Assembly (NCBI GenBank): GCA_030607345.1
Contig: JAUWKC010000128.1
Location: 1 to 5,657 of the forward strand
DNA: 5,657 bases
Reading direction: 5' to 3'
DNA from: Planctomycetota bacterium
Lineage (GTDB): Bacteria > Planctomycetota > Phycisphaerae > Sedimentisphaerales > SG8-4
In this document: piece by piece, positions 1 to 5,657 of the stretch
How the letters are laid out: every line of letters begins with the position of its first letter
Position numbering within the stretch: the stretch's first letter is position 1
Made by a program: the position numbers and the translations under genes
The notes under the pieces: generated by a model
What the model was told of the DNA's origin: nothing
The model's database searches: none
The model's input: only the letters and a program-made list of their open reading frames with translations

Positions 1-572
1 ATTGTTCCTTTTATGTATTCGAGCTCGTTTAGTCCGAGCAGGGGGATGTTGTTGTCGTGGACGCGCAGTTTTCCTGTTGGTTCGAAGGTGTTGGGGTCGA
101 GAAAATGGAGCGTCGAGGAACCGTCGCTGATTATGAGGCGCTTGTCGTCGTGCGTGATTCCCCAACCCTGGGTGGTGTACGCAAAGGCGTGCAGCAATTC
201 GAAGCTGTTGCTGTCGTAAACGAAGCCCTTGCGAGATTTCCAGGTTAGCTGTATTATTCGGTTGCGGTGTATTGTTATTCCTTCGCCGAAGTACCTGTGC
301 TTGAGCTTGCGGCGCAGAATGATTTCTCCTGTCTTGAGTTTTTGTTTTCTTAGTTCGGATTTTCCATATCGGCCTGTGCCTTCGTACAGAAAGCCTTTGC
401 TGAAGGCGAGACCCTGGGTGAAGGCATCGCGGTCGTGGGGGTAAGTTTTGACGATTTCGTAACCATAGACCGGCGTCGGCGTGTTGCAATCGTCCCCGGC
501 GAAAGCACATAACGGCAGCAAGGCAACAGATACTGCCTGAACGAATACTTTGCACAAACCGCTTACAGCCAT
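1..572 (-). CDS. Glutaminyl-peptide cyclotransferase, plant-type (partial, C-terminus missing)
   Basis: This frame starts at ATG 570-572 and is open to the left edge, giving 190 complete codons. Plant-type QC (Glu_cyclase_2 family, EC 2.3.2.5) is a five-bladed beta-propeller that turns N-terminal glutamine of peptides into pyroglutamate, releasing ammonia. Family signatures appear in order: PHD..AFTQGL (residues 45-55), YEGTGRYGKS (63-72; family usually YESTG; E64 is a candidate catalytic glutamate), FGEG (95-98), QLTW (108-111), GWG (136-138), SDGSSTLHFLDP (149-160) and LNELEY (181-186). Residues 1-26 look like a signal peptide: a lysine at 8, a hydrophobic core and a likely cleavage after AFA, so the product is probably exported. 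Q135 replaces a usual glutamate before GWG. The missing end is perhaps 70-100 residues. The Shine-Dalgarno is weak (TAGG about 9 bases upstream); TTG three codons earlier is a less likely start. It follows the tRNA by 41 bases and may share its transcript. The family call is firm; the peptide substrate is unknown. Confidence 0.9.
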   Translation of the reverse strand, partial: MAVSGLCKVFVQAVSVALLPLCAFAGDDCNTPTPVYGYEIVKTYPHDRDAFTQGLAFSKGFLYEGTGRYGKSELRKQKLKTGEIILRRKLKHRYFGEGITIHRNRIIQLTWKSRKGFVYDSNSFELLHAFAYTTQGWGITHDDKRLIISDGSSTLHFLDPNTFEPTGKLRVHDNNIPLLGLNELEYIKGT

Positions 573-613
573 TGGACGCAACCTAATTGTCGGTGTGCCT
601 CTGCATATTACAC

Positions 614-697
614 TGCCGAAGGTGGGATTCGAACCCACACCCTGTCGCCAGGACGGGATTTTGAGTCCCGCGCGTCTGCCAGTTCCGCCACTTCGGC
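614..697 (-). tRNA. tRNA-Leu (anticodon CAA)
   Basis: An 84-base class II tRNA that reads UUG leucine codons. The acceptor stem GCCGAAG pairs with CTTCGGC, followed by discriminator A73. The anticodon stem CGGGA/TCCCG closes the loop CTCAAAA, which places anticodon CAA at 661-663. The long variable arm typical of tRNA-Leu is CCTG-GCGA-CAGG. The T arm is GTGGG-TTCGAAT-CCCAC. The 3' CCA is not encoded: the next bases are GTG, so CCA must be added by the nucleotidyltransferase. A good promoter lies just upstream. No T-run terminator follows before the QC gene. Confidence 0.97.
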
Positions 698-715
698 TTA
701 TTCGGGCGAGCGATA

Positions 716-744
716 ATTATCGACCATCAACAGGACTTTGTCAA
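716..744 (-). promoter_or_regulatory. Sigma70-type promoter of the tRNA-Leu gene
   Basis: On the minus strand a perfect -35 box TTGACA (739-744) and a -10 box GATAAT (716-721, five of six consensus bases) are separated by exactly 17 bases. The -10 ends 18 bases before the mature tRNA 5' end, so a start near 709 would give a leader of about 11 bases to be trimmed by RNase P. The -10 sits in a 12-base palindrome, CGATAATTATCG (711-722), which is probably incidental. The promoter likely also drives the QC gene by read-through. Confidence 0.85.
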
Positions 745-836
745 TGCCAAATCGGCAAACGGTGGCCTGTTTGTGCGGCGGGTTTCGTAATATAAGGACA
801 GCCCGCAACAAGCTCAGATATTTTGCCCTCGGCCTG

Positions 837-859
837 CCGGGAGGCTGAATACCTCCCGG
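837..859 (-). terminator. Hairpin downstream of ppdK, possible transcription end or 3' stabiliser
   Basis: A perfect 8-bp inverted repeat, CCGGGAGG (837-844) and CCTCCCGG (852-859), encloses a 7-base loop. It begins 45 bases after the ppdK stop codon. It is GC-rich and would fold strongly. On the minus strand no T-run follows, so it is not a classical intrinsic terminator; the plus-strand reading is followed by a slightly T-rich TTGTTCT. It could be a U-less terminator, a pause site or a block to 3' exonucleases for the ppdK transcript. Confidence 0.45.
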
Positions 860-904
860 TTGTTCTCGTGTCAAGCAGACTCGGCATCAGTTGCCGCGAG
901 CCTG

Positions 905-3616
905 CTATCTATTTCTAACCGCTGCCTGGGCGGCGGCAAGTCTTGCAATCGGCACTCTGAACGGCGAACACGAGACGTAATCCATACCGACGCGATGGCA
1001 GAAATCGATACTGTCGGGCTCACCGCCGTGCTCTCCGCAGATACCGATTTTAAGGTCCTTTTTCGCCTTTCTGCCAAGCTCTGTGCCGATTTGAACGAGC
1101 TTGCCCACGCCCTGCTGGTCGAGCTTCTGGAACGGGTCTGAGGCGTAAATTCCCTTGTTTACGTACTCTTTCAGGAACTTACCGGCGTCGTCTCGGGAAA
1201 AGCCCATCGTCATCTGTGTCAGGTCATTGGTGCCGAAGCTGAAGAACTCAGCCTCGGCGGCAATCTTGTCGGCGGTCAGCGCGGCACGCGGCACCTCTAT
1301 CATAGTTCCAACTATATACTTAATTCTGGCTTTTCTTTGCCTGAATACCGTTTCGATTTCGTCCACGATGTCCCGCTTGACGAGTTGTAGCTCCGCTGCC
1401 TCCCCAACCAAGGGAATCATAATCTCCGGCTTGACTTTCTTGCCTTTTTTCCTGACGTTCAGCGCCGCCTCGATGACGGCCCTTACCTGCATGCGGTAAA
1501 TAGCCGGGTACGTCACGGCCAGTCGGCATCCACGATGTCCGAGCATCGGATTGAATTCGTGCAACTGCTCGACCTTGTTTTTGACAACCGCCGGCTTAAC
1601 TCCCAGGCGCCTTGCCATCTCCGATTGGCTTTGCTTATCCTGCGGCAGGAATTCGTGCAGAGGCGGGTCCAACAGCCGAATCGTTACCGGCAGTCCGGCC
1701 ATTGCCGTGAAGATGCCCTCGAAGTCACCTCTCTGATAAGGCAGCAGCTTTTCAAGCGCACCTTCAAATTGTTTCTTGACTGAGGCGTACTTCTTTTCGA
1801 CTGCTTTTTTGTCCTTGCTGCTTTCGGCAGAGTTAACTTCGACAGACATCTGGGCATAGTCGTCGGCGGCCAGAATCATTTGCCTGACAGGACAGATTCT
1901 CTCGCCCTCGAAGAACATGTGCTCTGTTATGCACAGCCCGATGCCCTCGGCGCCGAATTGCCTGGCCCGCTTTGCATCTTCCGGCGTATCGGCATTTGTC
2001 CTGACGCCGAGTTTGCGGACCCGGTCGCAGATATTCATAAAGGAGCCGAAGTCGCCGCTTACCATCGGCGGAACCGTTCTAAGTTTTCCCTGCATTACTT
2101 CACCGGTTGAGCCGTCGATACTTATCCAGTCACCCTCTTTAACGCTTGTGCCATCGACGGTAAACTTCTTAGCGTTGTAGTTGACGTTCAGGGCGCCTAC
2201 ACCGGCCACACAGCATTTACCCATCCCGCGGGCTACGACGGCGGCGTGACTGGTCATACCGCCGCGGGCAGTAAGCACACCTTCGGCAGCGTCCATACCA
2301 CCGATATCTTCAGGGCTTGTCTCGGTGCGGACAAGAACCACCTTTTTGCCCTTTTCCCTCCACGCCTCGGCTGCATCGGCATTGAATACAACCTGGCCAA
2401 CAGCCGCCCCCGGTGAGGCCGGAAGACCTTTGGCGATAACTGTGCGTTTAGCCTTCGGGTCGAAATGCGGATGCAGTAAGCGGTCCAATTGCTCAGGCGC
2501 CACCCGCATAACGGCCTGCTCTCTGCTGATGAGTTTTTCGCTGAGCATATCGACGGCGGTTTTGACGGCGGCTTCGGCGGTGCGCTTACCGGTTCGCGTC
2601 TGGAGGATATAGAGTTTTTTCTGCTGGATGGTAAATTCCATGTCCTGCATATCTTTGTAGTGCTTCTCCAGGCTGGTCATAAGAGAAGTCAACTGCTTGT
2701 AGGCCCTGGGCATTATCCTGGCCAGTTTCTTCAACGGCAGAGGCGTTCTGATGCCGGCGACAACATCTTCGCCCTGGGCGTTCATAAGAAATTCGCCGTA
2801 GAATTCCTTCTCGCCGGTACTTGGGTTGCGTGTAAAACAGACGCCCGTGCCGCAGTCCTTGCCCATATTGCCGAATACCATGGTCTGGACGTTCACAGCC
2901 GTACCCAGCAGACCGGTAATTTCATTGAGCTGGCGATAACGAACCGCTCTCGATGTGTTCCACGAACCAAACACCGCGTTGACGGCGTGTGTCAACTGAA
3001 CCCGGCCGTCCTGAGGGAACAATTGGCCGATATGCTTTTTGTAAACGCTCTTGTATCCGGCGACGACGTCTTTCAGTTGCTTGGCACTAAGCTCGTTATC
3101 GAGTTTGACTTTGGCCTTCTTCTTGGCACCGTCAAGCACCTTCTCGAAGTGCTCGTGTTCGCAGCCCATCACCACACCACCGAACATATCGATGAACCGA
3201 CGATAAATATCGTATGCGAAACGCGCGTTTCGGGTCCTTTTTATGATGCCTTCTATCACACGGTCATTCAGGCCCAGGTTAAGGACCGTATCCATCATGC
3301 CGGGCATTGATACAGCCGCTCCGCTTCTGACACTGACCAGCAGCGGATTGTCCGGGTCGCCGAGTTTGGCGTTCATTGCCTTTTGCAGCTTGGCCAGGTT
3401 TTTGTCAACCTCCGCGGCAAGACCTTTCGGCCATTTCCCGCCGGATTCGTAGTACTGTTTGCACACATTTGTAGCGATGGTAAATCCGGGCGGGACCGGC
3501 ACACCAATGTTTGTCATCTCTGCCAGGTTCGCGCCCTTACCGCCTAGAAGCTCCTTCATTTTTGCATTGCCTTCGGCCTTGCCGCTGCCAAAGAAATAAA
3601 CTCTTTTTTGTGTCAT
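905..3616 (-). CDS. ppdK: Pyruvate, phosphate dikinase
   Basis: A complete 903-residue cytoplasmic enzyme catalysing ATP + Pi + pyruvate <=> AMP + PPi + PEP (EC 2.7.9.1). The N-terminal ATP-grasp domain covers about 20-370, with GGKGANLAEM (25-34), SVRSGA (95-100), MPGMMDTVLNLG (104-115) and the ATP-site stretch ending in ILQTRTGKRTA (337-347). The swivelling phosphohistidine domain (about 390-510) has GGMTSHAAVVARGMG (452-466), with catalytic His457 and, two residues before it, the threonine (T455) that plant regulatory protein phosphorylates. The C-terminal PEP/pyruvate barrel (about 520-900) has RLLDPPLHEFLP (647-658), MIEVPRAA (772-779), SFGTNDLTQ (793-801) and ICGEHGGEP with catalytic Cys860. 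Two oddities: I563 replaces the family arginine in LCRTEH, and a Lys/Glu-rich segment near 588-617 makes this protein about 28 residues longer than the clostridial form. Start ATG 3614-3616 is supported by a good Shine-Dalgarno and a family-typical N-terminus. It lies 32 bases behind the GH31 gene, probably in one transcript. The family call is certain; full activity is less so. Confidence 0.98.
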   Translation of the reverse strand: MTQKRVYFFGSGKAEGNAKMKELLGGKGANLAEMTNIGVPVPPGFTIATNVCKQYYESGGKWPKGLAAEVDKNLAKLQKAMNAKLGDPDNPLLVSVRSGAAVSMPGMMDTVLNLGLNDRVIEGIIKRTRNARFAYDIYRRFIDMFGGVVMGCEHEHFEKVLDGAKKKAKVKLDNELSAKQLKDVVAGYKSVYKKHIGQLFPQDGRVQLTHAVNAVFGSWNTSRAVRYRQLNEITGLLGTAVNVQTMVFGNMGKDCGTGVCFTRNPSTGEKEFYGEFLMNAQGEDVVAGIRTPLPLKKLARIMPRAYKQLTSLMTSLEKHYKDMQDMEFTIQQKKLYILQTRTGKRTAEAAVKTAVDMLSEKLISREQAVMRVAPEQLDRLLHPHFDPKAKRTVIAKGLPASPGAAVGQVVFNADAAEAWREKGKKVVLVRTETSPEDIGGMDAAEGVLTARGGMTSHAAVVARGMGKCCVAGVGALNVNYNAKKFTVDGTSVKEGDWISIDGSTGEVMQGKLRTVPPMVSGDFGSFMNICDRVRKLGVRTNADTPEDAKRARQFGAEGIGLCITEHMFFEGERICPVRQMILAADDYAQMSVEVNSAESSKDKKAVEKKYASVKKQFEGALEKLLPYQRGDFEGIFTAMAGLPVTIRLLDPPLHEFLPQDKQSQSEMARRLGVKPAVVKNKVEQLHEFNPMLGHRGCRLAVTYPAIYRMQVRAVIEAALNVRKKGKKVKPEIMIPLVGEAAELQLVKRDIVDEIETVFRQRKARIKYIVGTMIEVPRAALTADKIAAEAEFFSFGTNDLTQMTMGFSRDDAGKFLKEYVNKGIYASDPFQKLDQQGVGKLVQIGTELGRKAKKDLKIGICGEHGGEPDSIDFCHRVGMDYVSCSPFRVPIARLAAAQAAVRNR

Positions 3617-3625
3617 TACAAAATT

Positions 3626-3631
3626 CTCCTT
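3626..3631 (-). promoter_or_regulatory. Ribosome binding site of ppdK
   Basis: The minus strand reads AAGGAG here, nine bases before the ppdK ATG. This strong Shine-Dalgarno fixes the start codon at 3614-3616. It lies within the 32-base gap after the GH31 stop, which has no room for a separate promoter and no hairpin. Confidence 0.85.
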
Positions 3632-3648
3632 TTAGTTAAACCCTGTCT

Positions 3649-5657
3649 TTACTGTTGATAACCTTCCCTGCGCAGCTCAATTGAAAAAGCCTTGTTGGCG
3701 CCTCTGTGCACTTTCGCCCAGATAACTTTGTCGTCGTCGAACCAGCCTTCGTCTGCCGCATCGAACATTGCCTTTTTGTTAAAATGCGGCAGCGATGTGC
3801 CGTTTTGGCTTACAGATTTCACAGGCATTGACTTGTGGATACCGAATATATGGTCTCTTTCGGGTATCTTATACCTTCCCTTTGGAGCGCTTTTAGTTAT
3901 CACAATGCCACGTTCGTTCTCGATGCACTTAAAGCCGGTCAGTGCATAGACGCCCTTTTGGTAATCATAACTTACGCCGTCGTCTTCGTAAAGCGAGAAA
4001 TAAGAGCTGCCGTCGGGGTAAACTTGTATTGTCAACGGTCCGGTCTTCTCATCGACAAAATGCTGATTATCAGGTCCCATCGGAATAATAGCGCCTGCTT
4101 TGACCAGTATGGGAACTTTGTCAATCGCAGCGCTGTAGGTAATAGTCCGGCCGCCTTGGTACGTGGTTCCGTCCCAGAAATCTATCCACTTGCCTTTGGG
4201 TAGATAAATCGACCGCGAAAAAACCGTATCGCTCCAAAGCGGCGCAATCAGCAGCTCTTTACCTAACAGGTACTCGCCGTAAGCGGAATAGGTGTTGGGG
4301 TCATCCTGATACTCGAGGACCAGCGCCCTGACGAGCGGCAGGCCGGTTTGGGTGGTTGTTCTTGCGTACGTGTAGATATAAGGCATAAGTCGATACCGAA
4401 GTCTGGCGTAAAAGCGATAGTTGTTGTCGGCGGTTTCGTTGTCGGTCCACCAGAGCTCGGTCCTCTCGCCCGCCACGGTCAGAGACAGATACTGCGAGAG
4501 CCTGGAAAAAGGCCAGGTCTTCTTTTTGCTGTCGAGTACCTCGCGCGTTACATTGTCGGTATAGATTCTGAAGGGCACCCCCGACAGGCCGAAATTTATA
4601 CAACCCATTATCTCGCCTTCGATGTTCTTGCCTTCGCTGTGCGAATCCTGCGTTCCCTGCATCGGGTATCTCTGGGTGCCCGCCCATAACGACCTGCCCC
4701 ATACGACACATCTCTTATTGGGATTTCTTTGTTTGTAGGCTTCCCAGCTCGCCATATCATACAGCATGGAATACAGGTTATGCAGTTCTTCGCCGCACAT
4801 TTTCGCGTATGGCGAAAACATCGTGCCGAATACCTCCTCGCCGTGGTCGCCGGCGGCCCCGTCGGAGCCGATGTCAGTCAGGAAGTTATGCAGCTCGCCC
4901 CACCACTTGCGTGCAGCGGGGTTGCAGAAATCGACCAAAGCACCGCCGTCCATACCATAGCCGAACCTGCCGTTCCAGGTCTGGCCGTCCTGCTTAATGA
5001 AAAATCCCTGGAAATCGGCGTCCTGGTACTTCTCCGTACACGTCTGAGGAATACCCGGGTTTTCCCAGAAGATGGCATGACAATTCATTTCGCGCAGTTT
5101 TCCGACCATCTCATCGACAGCATCGAAACCGCCCCATCCGTCGTCGGGCCAGTTTGTGCTCGGCGAGGCCCAGATTCCCTGCCCGCAGTTCCTGGCATGC
5201 ACCCGGACGCTATCCAGCGGCCAATCCTTCTCGCCCCTGGCCTTTGTCACGTCTTCAAGAATACCCTTCTGGCCCCGCTGTCTGCCCCATTTGCTGGCGT
5301 GCAGGCCGAACGCCCACTTCGGCGGCAGCGGTGATTTGCCGGTAATCTTCGTATACTGGTTCAGAATGTGCTTGAAGCGGGGCCCATAGATGAAGTAGTA
5401 GTCAAGCTCAGCGCCGCCGGGCGCTGAAAAGTAATAGGGGTTCTGTGTGAAGTCGAAGGTGGTTTTCCAGGTATTATGAAAGAATATGCCGTAGCCGTCG
5501 GTGGCCATAAAGAAAGGAATAAACGTGACGTTCTCTGTCACCCAGAGTTCGCGTTTCTCGCCGCGAAGGTCGCTCTTTTCGTAGCGCTGACCGAGACCGA
5601 AAAAGTGGTCCGTGGCGGTCAGCTCTTTTCTGCATATAACCTTGTCTCCATCGAAAC
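3649..5657 (-). CDS. Glycoside hydrolase family 31 enzyme, atypical active site (partial, N-terminus missing)
   Basis: The frame runs from the right edge to TAA at 3649-3651, giving 668 complete codons; residue 1 here is the first full codon (5653-5655). GH31 enzymes are retaining alpha-glycosidases (alpha-glucosidase, alpha-xylosidase, sulfoquinovosidase and others). Visible in order: FFGLGQRY of the N-terminal beta domain (18-25); the barrel, with nucleophile candidate D270 in GDHGEE (codon 4846-4848), GRS-AGTQRYP, and acid/base candidate D337 in GTQDS (codon 4645-4647); LRYRLMPYIYTYA (419-431); YLPKGKWIDFWDG (484-496); and a DUF5110-like C-terminal region with YPDGSSYFSLYEDDG (546-560). 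The catalytic spacing matches E. coli YicI. Pocket motifs differ: the strand-3 aspartate motif reads VHARNC, the PFWxxDxGGF motif reads PFRIYTDN, and the R-x-H after it is absent, so the substrate cannot be named. The GTG at 5541 is internal: homology continues upstream. One or two hundred N-terminal residues, and any signal peptide, lie outside the window. ppdK follows after 32 bases. Confidence 0.93.
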   Translation of the reverse strand, partial: FDGDKVICRKELTATDHFFGLGQRYEKSDLRGEKRELWVTENVTFIPFFMATDGYGIFFHNTWKTTFDFTQNPYYFSAPGGAELDYYFIYGPRFKHILNQYTKITGKSPLPPKWAFGLHASKWGRQRGQKGILEDVTKARGEKDWPLDSVRVHARNCGQGIWASPSTNWPDDGWGGFDAVDEMVGKLREMNCHAIFWENPGIPQTCTEKYQDADFQGFFIKQDGQTWNGRFGYGMDGGALVDFCNPAARKWWGELHNFLTDIGSDGAAGDHGEEVFGTMFSPYAKMCGEELHNLYSMLYDMASWEAYKQRNPNKRCVVWGRSLWAGTQRYPMQGTQDSHSEGKNIEGEIMGCINFGLSGVPFRIYTDNVTREVLDSKKKTWPFSRLSQYLSLTVAGERTELWWTDNETADNNYRFYARLRYRLMPYIYTYARTTTQTGLPLVRALVLEYQDDPNTYSAYGEYLLGKELLIAPLWSDTVFSRSIYLPKGKWIDFWDGTTYQGGRTITYSAAIDKVPILVKAGAIIPMGPDNQHFVDEKTGPLTIQVYPDGSSYFSLYEDDGVSYDYQKGVYALTGFKCIENERGIVITKSAPKGRYKIPERDHIFGIHKSMPVKSVSQNGTSLPHFNKKAMFDAADEGWFDDDKVIWAKVHRGANKAFSIELRREGYQQ

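Noticed and set aside
13..444. Overlapping short plus-strand open frames at the left end
   Set aside because: The minus strand here encodes conserved QC motifs throughout, so the plus-strand frames are shadows.
614..697. tRNA as an integration site for a mobile element
   Set aside because: No repeat of the tRNA 3' end, integrase or phage-like gene is visible in the window.
711..722. 12-base palindrome CGATAATTATCG as a possible operator
   Set aside because: It is AT-rich, coincides with the -10 box and its self-complementarity follows largely from the box itself. No second copy was seen.
745..757. Small inverted repeat TGCC/GGCA next to the -35 box
   Set aside because: A 4-bp stem is too short to support an operator or attenuator.
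550..795. 81-codon plus-strand open frame across the tRNA
   Set aside because: It runs through the antisense of a well-folded tRNA gene and its promoter, so it cannot be a real protein gene.
2489..3310. 273-codon open frame on the plus strand
   Set aside because: It lies wholly opposite ppdK, whose protein is a full-length family match. The plus-strand product has no recognisable motif and is a codon-bias shadow.
4729..5334. 201-codon open frame on the plus strand
   Set aside because: It lies opposite the catalytic-domain coding of the GH31 gene, has no family signature and no convincing ribosome binding site.

Overview
The window is a compact stretch of a bacterial chromosome in which every supportable gene lies on the minus strand. 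Three protein genes and one tRNA occupy nearly all of it. In transcription order, from high to low coordinates, they are: a glycoside hydrolase family 31 (GH31) enzyme cut off at its N-terminus by the right edge; a complete pyruvate, phosphate dikinase gene (ppdK); a tRNA-Leu(CAA) with its own promoter; and the first two thirds or so of a plant-type glutaminyl-peptide cyclotransferase (QC) cut off at its C-terminus by the left edge.

Right part (3649-5657): the GH31 frame is open to the window edge. The GTG at 5541 is an internal valine codon, not the start. The catalytic aspartate pair and a C-terminal DUF5110-like region are visible, but several normally conserved substrate-pocket motifs are replaced. 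Only 32 bases with no hairpin separate its stop from ppdK, so the two are probably co-transcribed. Centre (905-3616): ppdK has all three domains, the catalytic histidine and the catalytic cysteine, but it carries isoleucine where the family has a near-invariant arginine in the LCRTEH motif, and it has an extra charged segment of about 28 residues. Gap 698-904: a perfect 8-bp hairpin downstream of ppdK, then a strong sigma70-type promoter 19 bases before the tRNA; I see nothing between them. Left part (1-697): the tRNA, a 41-base spacer, then the QC gene with a signal peptide.

Functionally, the GH31 enzyme would release sugars from an unidentified alpha-linked glycan or glycoside. PPDK interconverts pyruvate and PEP at the lower end of glycolysis or gluconeogenesis, often in PPi-linked metabolism. 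QC would cyclise N-terminal glutamine on exported peptides. The link between the first two as a sugar-use unit is an inference from spacing alone.

The organism is bacterial: sigma70-type promoter, Shine-Dalgarno site, tRNA without an encoded CCA end. The mix of an atypical GH31, an exported plant-type QC and a ppdK with an insertion would fit a polysaccharide-degrading anaerobe such as a Planctomycetota/Phycisphaerae member, but this is a guess. I found no mobile element, CRISPR array, rRNA or clearly new system. The best leads are the altered active-site residues in the two large enzymes.
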